Assembly (NCBI GenBank): GCA_934511365.1
Contig: CAKSWC010000010.1
Coordinates: 13,818-77,817 of the forward strand
DNA: 64,000 bases
DNA from: an uncultured Eubacteriales bacterium
GTDB lineage: Bacteria; Bacillota; Clostridia; Oscillospirales; Acutalibacteraceae
Direction of reading: 5' to 3'
Positions 34,191-42,871 of this stretch are shown here, piece by piece. The position numbers were made by a program, and so were the translations under genes. A model generated the notes under the pieces. The model saw only the letters and a list, made by a program, of their open reading frames with translations. It was not told the DNA's origin and searched no databases. Within the stretch, counting starts at the first letter, position 1; each line of letters starts with the position of its first letter.

Positions 34191-34772
34191 ATGGTGGACG
34201 ATGTCAGAATATATAAAGGCAAAAAGGAAGAGTATGATTTTTCATCCAATCTTTCAACGGATATCGAGGCGCTCAATTCCTACCGCCTTAACGGCAACCT
34301 TCAAAAAGCAAAGGAGCTTGGAAAAAAGCTCGCCGGTCTCACTCCCCTCATTGACGGGAACGAAAAAACCGAGCTTTCAATCGACTTCAAAAAGCTTCTT
34401 GCGCCCAAGTTTCAGTCTCAGGACATTCTTTTTCAAATTCGGGTTTTGCTTGTTTTTGCGGCGGAATCGCTTCTCCAGCTCAAAATTCCGGCCGAGCAGC
34501 TTTCAACAACCGCAATCAACGCAATGCATGACACGCTGCGCAAGGAACACTCCGCCTTTTATAAAAACATTTCAGACGGAGCGGCGTTCACGTTCTATTA
34601 CCTTGCAATGAAAAAGGGCAAGGACCTTGAAACCGATATCGGACAGGCGTTTGCAATGCTCTGCTCAGTGAGCAAAAACAGCGAAAGCTTCATTGAAGCC
34701 GGAAAGATAATCTGGAACACGGCCTGCAAAATTATTGAGGCCGAAATTGAAAAAGCGCAGTTTGCGCTTTAA
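34191..34772 (+). CDS. Conserved helical protein of unknown function
   Basis: I do not recognise this 193-residue protein. It is soluble, predicted mainly helical, with no signal peptide or metal motif. Segments include YDFSSNLSTDIEALNSYRLN and SDGAAFTFYYLAMKKGKD. It starts at ATG 34191 after a strong ACGGAGG and lies between the PHP gene and the DRTGG/hydrogenase module, from which a hairpin terminator at 34810 separates it. It may belong with the PHP gene. Confidence 0.75.
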   Translation: MVDDVRIYKGKKEEYDFSSNLSTDIEALNSYRLNGNLQKAKELGKKLAGLTPLIDGNEKTELSIDFKKLLAPKFQSQDILFQIRVLLVFAAESLLQLKIPAEQLSTTAINAMHDTLRKEHSAFYKNISDGAAFTFYYLAMKKGKDLETDIGQAFAMLCSVSKNSESFIEAGKIIWNTACKIIEAEIEKAQFAL

Positions 34773-34809
34773 AAAAATCACCATCAATCAGCGTTAACCC
34801 AAAAATAGG

Positions 34810-34845
34810 CGGCGAAAGACTTTTTATATGCTCTTTCGCCGTTTT
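34810..34845 (+). terminator. Terminator before the DRTGG-hydrogenase module
   Basis: CGGCGAAAGA/TCTTTCGCCG stem (34810-34819, 34832-34841), 12-nt loop, T-rich tail. The next gene starts 20 nt later, so readthrough or attenuation is possible. Confidence 0.75.
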
Positions 34846-34864
34846 GTAAATACGGAGGAAAAAT

Positions 34865-35215
34865 ATGAAGGTCAAACAGGTTAAGGAAATTCTTGACGCC
34901 GAGGTCATTTGCAGGGACGATCTGCTTGAAACCGAGGTTCACACCGCCTGCGGCAGCGACATGATGAGCGATGTTCTTGCTTTTGTTAAAGAGCAGGCCG
35001 TTCTTCTCACGGGGCTTGTCAATCCCCAGGTTGTCCGGACGGCGGAAATGATGGATATGCACTGCATTGTTTTTGTCCGCGGAAAAAGGCCGAGCCTTGC
35101 AATGATCGAGCTTGCCGAAGAGCGCGACATGGTTATGCTCTGTTCAAAGATGGAGATGTTCACCGCCTGCGGAAAGCTTTATTCCCAAGGCTTGAGGGGA
35201 GGCAGCGGAGCATAA
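34865..35215 (+). CDS. DRTGG-domain protein 1
   Basis: A 116-residue protein of the DRTGG type, a small alpha/beta domain also found between CBS domains and in phosphotransacetylase. Recognisable pieces are VKEILDAEVICRDD, LLTGLVNPQVVRTAEM and VFVRGKRP. In Clostridia such genes travel with sensory-type [FeFe]-hydrogenases and RsbW-like ATPases, as here. A ligand has not been established. RBS ACGGAGG. The stop overlaps the next start (TAATG). Confidence 0.8.
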   Translation: MKVKQVKEILDAEVICRDDLLETEVHTACGSDMMSDVLAFVKEQAVLLTGLVNPQVVRTAEMMDMHCIVFVRGKRPSLAMIELAEERDMVMLCSKMEMFTACGKLYSQGLRGGSGA

Positions 35216-35640
35216 TGGAGTCCATAAAGCTTCACTATGACGTTCCGGGCGACGACTTCACAAGAGCCGGCGCAGCTTCCGGTGATGTTAAAAGAACGCT
35301 CAAACAGCTTGGAATTTCGCCCGGCGTTATCCGCAATGTTGCCGTTGCAATGTATGAGGGAGAAATCAACATGGTCATCCACGCCGGCGGAGGGGAAATA
35401 GACGTTGAAATCGACGGCGAAAACATCACAATGACCCTTTCCGACCACGGTCCCGGAATTGAAAATGTTGAACTTGCAATGAAAGAGGGATACTCAACCG
35501 CACCGGACAACATCCGCTGCCTCGGTTTCGGCGCCGGAATGGGGCTTCCCAACATTAAAAAATATACCGATGAGTTTTCCATTGACACCGCCGTTGGAGT
35601 TGGAACAACGCTCAAACTTAAAGTCCATATTGCACAGTGA
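35215..35640 (+). CDS. Anti-sigma-factor-like serine kinase/ATPase (HATPase_c)
   Basis: A 141-residue stand-alone GHKL ATPase resembling RsbW/SpoIIAB. The N box is in VAVAMYEGEINMVIHA, the G1 box is DHGPGIENVELA and the G2 region is GFGAGMGLPNIKKY. Such proteins phosphorylate or hold partner proteins. Embedded between a DRTGG gene and a hydrogenase-like gene, it suggests that redox or H2 state is passed to a signalling partner (inference). Coupled translation with the upstream gene. Confidence 0.87.
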   Translation: MESIKLHYDVPGDDFTRAGAASGDVKRTLKQLGISPGVIRNVAVAMYEGEINMVIHAGGGEIDVEIDGENITMTLSDHGPGIENVELAMKEGYSTAPDNIRCLGFGAGMGLPNIKKYTDEFSIDTAVGVGTTLKLKVHIAQ

Positions 35641-35747
35641 GCAATCAGACATAAAACACCTCAGAACAGCAATCATTTTTAAGGGCGAAACCCGTAACCG
35701 CCCTATTATCCGGATACATAGACAAGAGATATCCTTAAGGAGAAAAA

Positions 35748-37100
35748 ATGGAGAATATTTTTCATTCGGTGCGGCTTGACGATGAAAAATGTCAGGGCTG
35801 CACAAACTGCATCAAGCGCTGCCCGACCCAGGCTATCCGGGTGCGCAACAAAAAGGCCTATATAATTTCCGACCGCTGCATTGACTGCGGCGAATGCATC
35901 AGGGTCTGCCCTCACCACGCAAAGTATGCCGTCAGCGAGCATTTCAACGAGCTTGTTCATTATAAATATCGCATTGCGCTTCCGGCTCCCTCGCTATACG
36001 GCCAGTTCAACAATCTTGACAATGTGGATTACGTTCTCAACGGCCTTGAACGCATGGGCTTTGACGAGGTTTTTGAGGTTTCGCGCGCTGCGGAGCTTGT
36101 CAGCGATGCCTCCCGACGCATGATTGAGAGCAAAACGCTCACAAAACCCGTCATTTCCTCGGCGTGTCCGGCGGTTCTGCGGCTTATCAGAACAAGGTTC
36201 CCGAATCTTATCAAAAACATTCTTCCGCTTTTCACGCCCGTTGACCTTGCCGCAAGGCTTGCAAGGAAGGCTGCGCGGAAAAAAACCGGGTTTGAAAACA
36301 AGGACATCGGCGTCTTTTTCATCTCTCCCTGCCCGGCAAAGCGGACGGCAATCACCAATCCGCTCTGCTATGACGGAGGAATAATCAACGGCGCTTTTGC
36401 AATCAAGGACATCTATCCCGTTCTTGTTCAAACAATGGATAAACTGAAAGCGGACGAACTTAAACCGCTGAACGATTCCGGAATCATCGGAGTCGGCTGG
36501 GCAAGCAGCGGCGGAGAGGCCGCAGGGCTGCTCAAAGAGCGATATCTTGCCGCAGACGGCATTGAAAATGTTATCAATGTTCTTGAAGAACTTGAGGATG
36601 AAAAGCTCAATGACCTCGATTTTATTGAGCTGAACTGCTGCACGGGCGGCTGCGTCGGCGGCGTTCTCACAGTTGAAAACCCGTATGTTGCAAAAGCCCG
36701 TATCCAAAGGCTGAGGAAATTCATGCCCGTTTCCTGCAACAGGCTTCCGGAAGATTTCCACATTGACCTTTTGGGCTGGACCCATGAGCTCACTCCCTCG
36801 CCGGCAATGAAGCTTGCGGACAATGTTATCAAGGCTATGCAGATGATGGGCGAACTGAGGAAGATTGAAGCCGAGCTGCCCGGCCTTGACTGCGGAATCT
36901 GCGGCGCTCCGTCCTGCCGCGCTCTTGCGGACGATATTGTCAGAGGCTACGCGGAAAAGGACGACTGCATCTTTTGGGCGGCAAAAAGCGAGAACGAGGA
37001 TATCCTCCCCGCTCCGTTCAGAAAAAAGGAAAAGCACGCCGTTGAGCCGAACGCGGAAACCTCAAACGATTTTGAAGAAAACTTTCTCAAAGATGATTAA
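35748..37100 (+). CDS. [FeFe]-hydrogenase-like protein, sensory type
   Basis: 450 residues. Two [4Fe-4S] ferredoxin motifs are at Cys15/18/21/25 and Cys44/47/50/54. H-cluster motifs are ISSACPAV (Cys140), ISPCPAKR (Cys195) and ELNCCTGGCVGG (Cys298, Cys302), so all four cluster ligands are kept. The proton-relay Cys that precedes Cys140 in catalytic enzymes (TSCCP) is Ala139 here, as described for slow, sensory group C/D hydrogenases. A C-terminal Fe-S domain (CGICGAPSC, ~382-390) follows. There is no PAS domain. Context with an RsbW-like ATPase supports H2 or redox sensing instead of bulk H2 production. RBS TAAGGAG. Confidence 0.85.
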   Translation: MENIFHSVRLDDEKCQGCTNCIKRCPTQAIRVRNKKAYIISDRCIDCGECIRVCPHHAKYAVSEHFNELVHYKYRIALPAPSLYGQFNNLDNVDYVLNGLERMGFDEVFEVSRAAELVSDASRRMIESKTLTKPVISSACPAVLRLIRTRFPNLIKNILPLFTPVDLAARLARKAARKKTGFENKDIGVFFISPCPAKRTAITNPLCYDGGIINGAFAIKDIYPVLVQTMDKLKADELKPLNDSGIIGVGWASSGGEAAGLLKERYLAADGIENVINVLEELEDEKLNDLDFIELNCCTGGCVGGVLTVENPYVAKARIQRLRKFMPVSCNRLPEDFHIDLLGWTHELTPSPAMKLADNVIKAMQMMGELRKIEAELPGLDCGICGAPSCRALADDIVRGYAEKDDCIFWAAKSENEDILPAPFRKKEKHAVEPNAETSNDFEENFLKDD

Positions 37101-37115
37101 TTGAAAGGAACAATT

Positions 37116-37442
37116 ATGCTTGTTAAAGACTTGAAAAAGGCGCTTTCGCTCACAGCGCTCACAATGGGCGGCGAGGAAAAGGAAGTCAAGGGTTGTTATT
37201 GCGGAGACCTGCTCAGTTGGGTAATGTCAAGGGCAAAGGAGGGCGACTGCTGGCTGACCGTTATGGGAAACATCAATGCCGTTGCGGTTGCGGTTCTGAC
37301 CGATTGCGCGTGCATTGTTCTCACGGAAAACGCGCCGCTTGACGAAAACGCAAAACAGCGCGCGGAAATTGAGGGCGTTTCAATCCTAACCACGGACAAA
37401 AACGCCTATGAAATTGCAACCGCAATTTCGGGGCTGATATAA
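37116..37442 (+). CDS. DRTGG-domain protein 2
   Basis: A 108-residue DRTGG-type protein, the second of the module. Pieces: VKGCYCGDLLSWVMSRAKEGDCWLTV split around the core strand, VLTDCACIVLTEN, GVSILTTDKNAYEIA. The start ATG 37116 follows GAAAGGA, 15 nt after the hydrogenase stop. It is more compact and Cys-richer than the first DRTGG protein. Confidence 0.8.
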   Translation: MLVKDLKKALSLTALTMGGEEKEVKGCYCGDLLSWVMSRAKEGDCWLTVMGNINAVAVAVLTDCACIVLTENAPLDENAKQRAEIEGVSILTTDKNAYEIATAISGLI

Positions 37443-37482
37443 TTTTTGGGCAAGCTTTGCGCTTCCCGTCTTTTATAGACCG

Positions 37483-37576
37483 CCACGAATTAACGATTCC
37501 GTTAATTCGTGAAAAATATAAGTAACAACAATATAACCAAAACGCCGCCCGGTTGAACCCGGACGGCGCTTTTTTA
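37483..37576. terminator. Tandem hairpins ending the hydrogenase module and the opposing membrane gene
   Basis: A perfect hairpin CACGAATTAACG/CGTTAATTCGTG at 37483-37511. A second GC-rich hairpin GCCGCCCGG/CCCGGACGGC at 37543-37568 is followed by T6, usable from either side. Confidence 0.8.
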
Positions 37577-37588
37577 TGCTTTTATTTT

Positions 37589-38857
37589 TTAGGCTTTTAT
37601 CTTTTTCTTTTCATGTGTTTCGCTCTTGAGTTTATCGGTATAGTTTTCAAAAAAGAGGAAGAAGAAAATGAACTGGAGCGGAACAACCTCAACAAGGCCG
37701 GTTCTGCCGTATCTCTGGTCAAGGAGAATGTTCATGATGTATGCCACTATCAGCGTCATGGCAAGAATGGCAAGCATTGAAAACGCAAGCGGAAGATACG
37801 CCTTGTTCTCCCTGCGCTTGTGGAAGCAGAAAAGGAAAACCGCGGCCATGATGAGGATGAAAAACAGAACGGCCGCTGTTGAATGGACGGGGTCAAGCGT
37901 TGTTCCGCTGTGGGTAGTTGGCGCAAAGACGCAAACAAGGAGAACCAGCGAGCCGCCGACTCCAAGAATGTATGCAAGAACATTTTTATAGCCGCTTCTT
38001 AAAAACGCAAGGATAAAATTGAGCGAAAGGCCGATGCTTATCAAAAAGCACGTTACACCGAAACCGAGCGGATAGTCGAGTCCGGTCATGCTGATGGTGT
38101 AAGATATCGGGTTCCTGACAAAAGAGTAAAACGTGAAGAACAGCCACGCCGCCGCAAGAAAAAAGTATGAAACCGCGGAAAAGACGCTTGTGTCCTGCGC
38201 TTTGATTGAGCTTTCCTCGCTGTCTCGCTGAGCCTTGGGCGAAAAAAGGTTCGTGTGGTTAACAGCAAAAAGAACAATGTGCGTTGCAACAATGGGGATG
38301 ATTTCATAAAGGCCGTTTTTGCCCTCCTTAACGCCGCCCATGACGGCAGACATTACAACAAAGAAAAGCAAGTCCGCAACACACAGCGCCGTTCCGGCGA
38401 TGAAAAGAACTTTTCCCTTCCTGTTCTTTTCGCGCTGAAAAAGCCGCAGGCAGAGAACAAGAACAACGGTTGCGTTGAGAACAATGTTTCCGAATCCGGT
38501 CAGCCAATGGAGAAGAACGGAAAAGGTTGAAACCGTCTTTTCCGGAAGAGCCGGCATAAGCGTTGTTACAACAAAACCGACGCAGACGTTTGAAACAAAA
38601 AACAGCGTCCGCAAAACCGGCGCTTTCAGCTTGAATGCGCGCAGCATATATTCAACATTAACAATGTCGCAAAGCGGAAGAATAATGCAATAGACGGCAA
38701 GAAGCGGAAGTCTTGTCCGGCCGATATCGCTGATTGTGCTTTTCAGCGGATTTTCAAGAAAAGCAAAAACAGAAAAGAACAGCGCCGCCGCAATGAACAG
38801 CCAAAACGCCGCTTTCCTTTTTTTTAGTGTTGCAGTGAGCAAATTTTCCCTGAGCAT
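37589..38857 (-). CDS. Duplicated DUF998-like integral membrane protein
   Basis: A 422-residue protein with about 12 membrane helices and two homologous halves. FFSVFAFLENPLKSTISDIG in half one matches FFTFYSFVRNPISYTISMTG in half two, and YEIIPIVATHIVLF matches VEVVPLQFIFFFLFF at each half end. Each half resembles a six-helix DUF998/FRAG1-type unit (inference). Function unknown. A charged C-terminal tail (HEKKKIKA) is cytoplasmic. It is expressed from a promoter carrying a palindrome and faces a TetR gene, so it is probably the regulated target. Confidence 0.7.
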   Translation of the reverse strand: MLRENLLTATLKKRKAAFWLFIAAALFFSVFAFLENPLKSTISDIGRTRLPLLAVYCIILPLCDIVNVEYMLRAFKLKAPVLRTLFFVSNVCVGFVVTTLMPALPEKTVSTFSVLLHWLTGFGNIVLNATVVLVLCLRLFQREKNRKGKVLFIAGTALCVADLLFFVVMSAVMGGVKEGKNGLYEIIPIVATHIVLFAVNHTNLFSPKAQRDSEESSIKAQDTSVFSAVSYFFLAAAWLFFTFYSFVRNPISYTISMTGLDYPLGFGVTCFLISIGLSLNFILAFLRSGYKNVLAYILGVGGSLVLLVCVFAPTTHSGTTLDPVHSTAAVLFFILIMAAVFLFCFHKRRENKAYLPLAFSMLAILAMTLIVAYIMNILLDQRYGRTGLVEVVPLQFIFFFLFFENYTDKLKSETHEKKKIKA

Positions 38858-38949
38858 TGGAGTTCTCCCATATTTTTCAAAATTTTATTGATTTTTTTTG
38901 GCAAGTGTTATAATATAAAGCTACAGCTTTTTCAACAGCTGTGGTTTCA

Positions 38950-38991
38950 TTGACACCTGTCAAATTATACACGTTTTTTATGTTTTTTCAA
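38950..38991 (-). promoter_or_regulatory. Promoter and palindromic operator of the duplicated membrane protein
   Basis: Minus strand: TTGAAA (38991-38986), 16 nt, TATAAT (38969-38964). The palindrome TTGACACCTGTCAA (38950-38963) abuts the -10 box on its downstream side. A second inverted repeat ACAGCT/AGCTGT lies near 38923-38942. The divergent TetR regulator is the obvious candidate binder. Confidence 0.75.
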
Positions 38992-39062
38992 CCGTTATTG
39001 AATGGTAATTTTGCTTGATAAGCAACAGATTTTTCAATATTTGTTGATAATCGGAGGTAAAA

Positions 39063-39692
39063 ATGTCAGAGAAAAACAACGTACAAAGCAAAATTGAGGA
39101 CAGACGCGTCCGCCGGACAAAAAATAACCTGCGTAACAGCCTCTTTGCCCTGCTTGAAGAAAAGAGCATTAACCAGATAACCGTGACGGAGCTGACAACT
39201 CTTGCGGACGTCAATCGCTCAACCTTTTATCTCTATTACAATGACATCTTTGACATGATGGAAAAAATCCAGCAGGAGATTTATTCCGTTTTTGTTGACA
39301 CGGTTGTCCGCTTCCGCAGTGACTTCACTGACATTGAAAGCATTGTGACATATTGCTCGCGCTTCCTTGAGTTCTGCAAGGAGAACTATCAGGTCTGCCG
39401 CTTCATCACGCGCAATGACTGCAACAATCATCTTGCGGAAAAAATCAAGCTTGCCGTGCGCTGCGTGATTCCGGACTCGGCAAAGTATTATCCGGACGAT
39501 GATCCGCGCAATTATCTGACAACCTTTGCCCTCTCCGGAATTCTTGCAACAATACTTGAATGGATGAACAACGGAATGAAAATTCCGCCGGAGGATATGG
39601 CAAGGTTTTTGAGCTACACATATGCCTTCGGCTCAAAAATGCAGCGTGAAAGCGACCTTTACAAGCAGTACACAATGTATAAGGACAAGTAA
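39063..39692 (+). CDS. TetR-family transcriptional regulator
   Basis: A 209-residue regulator with an N-terminal TetR helix-turn-helix. Typical elements are RRTKNNLRNSLFALLEEKSI, ITVTELTTLADVNRSTFYLY and the YYNDIFDMME connector. The C-terminal ligand domain resembles the TetR_C_7/DhaS-like type. It is divergent from the duplicated membrane gene and 96 nt upstream of the GPH transporter, so either could be its target. RBS CGGAGGT. A weak hairpin with T7 follows the gene. Confidence 0.9.
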   Translation: MSEKNNVQSKIEDRRVRRTKNNLRNSLFALLEEKSINQITVTELTTLADVNRSTFYLYYNDIFDMMEKIQQEIYSVFVDTVVRFRSDFTDIESIVTYCSRFLEFCKENYQVCRFITRNDCNNHLAEKIKLAVRCVIPDSAKYYPDDDPRNYLTTFALSGILATILEWMNNGMKIPPEDMARFLSYTYAFGSKMQRESDLYKQYTMYKDK

Positions 39693-39788
39693 AAGCCCCT
39701 TGACAAAAGCTCAGGCGCCCGGTGGGGAGTCCTTTTTTTGTTGATATTGTTGTATAATTTATTAAATTGACTATCGAGGAGAGATTCA

Positions 39789-41285
39789 ATGAAAAATCCG
39801 TTCAAGTTTTTCTTTTCCCGTGAGGAAAGCGAAACAAAGGTTGCAAACAACCGCCTGCTTTCATATGCTGCCGGTCTGGCCGGTCAAAACATCAATTACA
39901 GCTTTATCTCTCAGCGCCTGTTCGTTTTCTTGAACACCGTTTTGGGCATCCCCTCTGAAACAACCGGCCTAATCACCGGAATCAGCACCCTTTGGGACGC
40001 GGTCAACGATCCGATCATCGGAACGCTCATTGATGCGCGCAAGTACCGCCCCGGAAACAAGATGCGGCCGCTCATCCTTTACACATCGCCGATTATAGGC
40101 GTCCTCACCGTTTTGATGTTTTCAGATTTTCACCTCAATGTCAAAACAACGGTTTTTCTCATCCTTGCGGTTTATCTTGTTTATGACCTTTTATATTCCG
40201 TTCAGGACGTTGCAATGTGGGGTCTTCTCTCCCTTTCAAGTCCGCATTCCGAGGAGCGCTCAAGGGTTGCTCAGTGGGTATCCATCGGCGCGGGAGCGGG
40301 CGGAGCCATCGGCGGACTTTTCCCGTCCGTGCGCAGCATTCTTGTTGATAACCTCGGCGTTACGGAAAACAATGCATATCTGCTTGGTGCAGTTTTCTTT
40401 GGACTTGGCGGAATGCTCATTTCCCTTCTTGCCTACCGTATGCGCGAAAAGGTTGACTATGTTCAGGAAAAGAAGGTCAGTGTTTTTGACAGCCTCAAAA
40501 GCCTCAAACACAACAAGACGCTCATCATCATCTGCCTTGCGCGGTTCTTGAGCGGACTTTCGCTCACTCTTCCGTGGGAATATTTCTTTGATACCGACGG
40601 CGTGCAGTATACCATCTTCGGAAATGTTCTTTCCGGCGGAACAATGCAGGTCATATATGGTCTTATTCCCGGAATTCCCGGCGCACTGATGCTGTTTTGC
40701 ACAACACGCTTTGCAAAAAAAATCGGCGGAATGAAAAATCTTCTTGTTCTTTCCGAGGTGCTTCAGATAATCTGCCGTGTTATTGCCTTTTCAGTCGGCA
40801 ACAACAACCGCTTCCTCAATTTCAGCACTCTTGCCGTCATTTGGGTTCTTGTTGCAATTTATAACATCCCGGTCGGAATGAAAGACATTGCGCACCGTTC
40901 GCTCCTTTGCGACTCCATTGACGAGGTTGAGCTGAAAACGGGCGAAAGGACGGAGGGCATTGCCTTTTCAATGCAGAACTTCATCTCCAAGCTCAGCAGC
41001 GCGGTTTCAAAGTTCATTCAGGGCTATATGCTCAAATTCCTGCGCTTTGAAAACATTCCGGGAGTCAGCGGCGCCGCCCTCATCCGCGCCCAGAGCAAAA
41101 ACTCGCCGTTTTTCAAATATCGCTGGCATCAGTTCATGCTCGGCCCCATTATCGGTTCCGCTCTTTATCTTATTACAATTCTTTTCCTCAAGGATGACCG
41201 CGAGCACGTTGCCGAGGTTGAACGCCTTTTGAAAGAAAAACGCGATGCGCTCGAAAAAGAGCAGGCCGCCGTCTCTGCCGAATAA
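39789..41285 (+). CDS. Glycoside-pentoside-hexuronide (GPH) family MFS transporter
   Basis: A 498-residue cation symporter of the MFS superfamily with 12 membrane helices. The GPH pattern is clear: SYAAGLAGQNINY, WDAVNDPIIGTLIDARKYRPG (split around the GPH motif D-P-x-x-G) and a central cytoplasmic loop MREKVDYVQEKK. Sugars or glycosides are the usual cargo. A long charged C-terminal tail is present. A TATAAT at 39753-39758 may be its -10 box. RBS GAGGAGAG. Confidence 0.9.
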   Translation: MKNPFKFFFSREESETKVANNRLLSYAAGLAGQNINYSFISQRLFVFLNTVLGIPSETTGLITGISTLWDAVNDPIIGTLIDARKYRPGNKMRPLILYTSPIIGVLTVLMFSDFHLNVKTTVFLILAVYLVYDLLYSVQDVAMWGLLSLSSPHSEERSRVAQWVSIGAGAGGAIGGLFPSVRSILVDNLGVTENNAYLLGAVFFGLGGMLISLLAYRMREKVDYVQEKKVSVFDSLKSLKHNKTLIIICLARFLSGLSLTLPWEYFFDTDGVQYTIFGNVLSGGTMQVIYGLIPGIPGALMLFCTTRFAKKIGGMKNLLVLSEVLQIICRVIAFSVGNNNRFLNFSTLAVIWVLVAIYNIPVGMKDIAHRSLLCDSIDEVELKTGERTEGIAFSMQNFISKLSSAVSKFIQGYMLKFLRFENIPGVSGAALIRAQSKNSPFFKYRWHQFMLGPIIGSALYLITILFLKDDREHVAEVERLLKEKRDALEKEQAAVSAE

Positions 41286-41371
41286 TACCTTTCGGTGCAG
41301 CCGATTCACCGGCCAAGAAAATCAAATCCGGCGGCAAAACCGCGCCGCTTAAAAACCGAAACACACAAGCA

Positions 41372-41397
41372 ACGGGCGCCTCAAACGAGGCGCCCGT
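41372..41397. terminator. Hairpin between convergent transporter and GDPD genes
   Basis: A perfect ACGGGCGCCTC/GAGGCGCCCGT stem with AAAC loop. Flanking T-runs are weak on both strands, so termination strength is unsure. Confidence 0.65.
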
Positions 41398-41425
41398 AAA
41401 AATTATTCTGCTTTTGGATTTAATG

Positions 41426-42145
41426 TTATCTCAGAACCTCAACCATTCTGTCCGGGAAGTTGCCGATGAGGGCGTCAACACCCATTGCGGAAAGGCGCTT
41501 GATGTCGTCATACTCATTAACGGTCCAGGTGTTGATTTCGCATCCGGCGTCATGCATTTCCTTCACCGTTTCCGGAGAAAGGAAGCAGTGGATCGGGTGG
41601 CAGCACTGAACGCGGTTTTCTGCGGTGTACTTTCCGTAATTGATAAGCCAGCTTTCCGAAAGGAAGCCGCGCTTGATTTCCGGCGCAATTTTTTCGCAGC
41701 GCAGAACCGAATAATGGTTGAAAGAGGAAAGGATAATCTTCTTTTCAAGTCCAAATTCGCGGATCATGTCGATAACGCGCTGCTCAATCGTCGGATATTC
41801 AAAAATTCCGGTTTTCAGCTCAATGTTCGTGATGATGTCGGTATCCTTGACAAGCTCAAAATATTCGCGCAGAGTCGGAATTGCGTTGAAGCCGTAAACA
41901 CCCTTGAAGCCTGCGGAATAATCGAATTTTCTAAGCTCTTCAAACGTCATGTCTCGAACAAGACCCTGGCCGTTCGCCGTGCGCTTGATGTCCTCGTCAT
42001 GAATGATAACAAGCTCATTGTCTTTGGTGAGGTGAACGTCAAGCTCGATACCGTCGGCGCCGATTTCAACCGCTTTTTGGAAAGCAAGCATTGTGTTTTC
42101 GGGATACTTACCCGAAAAGCCTCTGTGGGCAAAAATTTTTGACAT
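41426..42145 (-). CDS. Cytoplasmic glycerophosphodiester phosphodiesterase (UgpQ type)
   Basis: A 239-residue GDPD without a signal peptide. It hydrolyses glycerophosphodiesters to sn-glycerol 3-phosphate and an alcohol. Active-site motifs are FAHRGFSGKYPENT at the N-terminus, IELDVHLTKDNELVIIHDE and NIELKTG, all intact. Its own promoter lies at 42237-42264. No ugp transporter is nearby. Confidence 0.93.
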   Translation of the reverse strand: MSKIFAHRGFSGKYPENTMLAFQKAVEIGADGIELDVHLTKDNELVIIHDEDIKRTANGQGLVRDMTFEELRKFDYSAGFKGVYGFNAIPTLREYFELVKDTDIITNIELKTGIFEYPTIEQRVIDMIREFGLEKKIILSSFNHYSVLRCEKIAPEIKRGFLSESWLINYGKYTAENRVQCCHPIHCFLSPETVKEMHDAGCEINTWTVNEYDDIKRLSAMGVDALIGNFPDRMVEVLR

Positions 42146-42236
42146 TATTAATCACTTCTTTTGAAAATTTTCGGCAGATGCTTCCGCCGTGAAAGCCGGA
42201 GAAAAATTGCGCCGCGCGCAAAGTCTCTCCAAGTTG

Positions 42237-42264
42237 ATTATACACAAAACTGAGATTTTTTCAA
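42237..42264 (-). promoter_or_regulatory. Promoter of the cytoplasmic GDPD gene
   Basis: Minus strand: TTGAAA (42264-42259), 16 nt, TATAAT (42242-42237), followed by a ~90-nt leader with a CGGCAGA-type hairpin. Confidence 0.8.
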
Positions 42265-42273
42265 GCTTTTGCC

Positions 42274-42729
42274 TCATTTTTCGCCAAGCAGCTTTGCAAG
42301 CTCCTCCATGAAGGTGTTGATGTCCTTGAACTGGCGATAGACGGAGGCAAAGCGGACGTAAGCAACCTCATCAAGCAGCTTGAGCTTGTCCATTGCAAGC
42401 TCGCCGATATGTACCGAGGTGACCTCGCGGTCGAGCGAATTTTGAAGTTCGGCCTCAATGTCTGCAACAGCAGTTTCAATCTGAGAGATTGAAACCGGGC
42501 GCTTTTCGCAGGCGCGCAGCATTCCGTTGAAAAGCTTCACTCTGTCAAAAGCTTCGCGCGATTTATCCTTTTTAACAACGATGATGGGCACGCTTTCAAT
42601 AATTTCATAGGTTGTGAAGCGCTTTGCGCAGGAGACGCACTCGCGCCTTCTGCGGATTTTTTCGCCCTCGTCCGTCGGTCGTGAGTCAATAACCTTGCTT
42701 TCGGAATAACCGCAAAACGGACATTTCAT
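42274..42729 (-). CDS. nrdR: Transcriptional repressor NrdR
   Basis: A 151-residue Zn-ribbon/ATP-cone repressor of ribonucleotide reductase genes that senses (d)ATP. The zinc ribbon uses Cys3, Cys6, Cys31 and Cys34 (MKCPFCGYSESKV...CVSC). The ATP cone follows with FTTYEIIES and VVKKDKSREAFDRVKLFNGM. The start at 42729 is fixed by homology and AAAGGAG; the longer frame is not real. No nrd gene lies in this window, so regulation is in trans. Confidence 0.97.
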   Translation of the reverse strand: MKCPFCGYSESKVIDSRPTDEGEKIRRRRECVSCAKRFTTYEIIESVPIIVVKKDKSREAFDRVKLFNGMLRACEKRPVSISQIETAVADIEAELQNSLDREVTSVHIGELAMDKLKLLDEVAYVRFASVYRQFKDINTFMEELAKLLGEK

Positions 42730-42796
42730 ATGTTGATTTCTCCTTTCACCCGGCCGCCGGAACAAAAATTGCGGCCGATTGCTTTTAATTTTATTT

Positions 42797-42825
42797 ATTG
42801 TATCACAGTCGTTTTTCGCTGTCAA
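42797..42825 (-). promoter_or_regulatory. Promoter of nrdR
   Basis: Minus strand: TTGACA (42825-42820), 17 nt, TACAAT (42802-42797). Confidence 0.85.
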
Positions 42826-42871
42826 ACAAAACCGGCGCATCTCAGCCGAAAGAAAGCAAAAAAGGGAGCAA

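Noticed and set aside
35994..37037. A 347-codon open frame on the minus strand opposite the hydrogenase-like gene
   Set aside because: It mirrors the codon pattern of the plus-strand gene, has no family motif and no ribosome site. The plus-strand gene has full Fe-S and H-cluster motifs.
41414..42142. A 242-codon plus-strand open frame covering the cytoplasmic GDPD
   Set aside because: Antisense to a gene with intact catalytic motifs and promoter; composition is a shadow of that gene.
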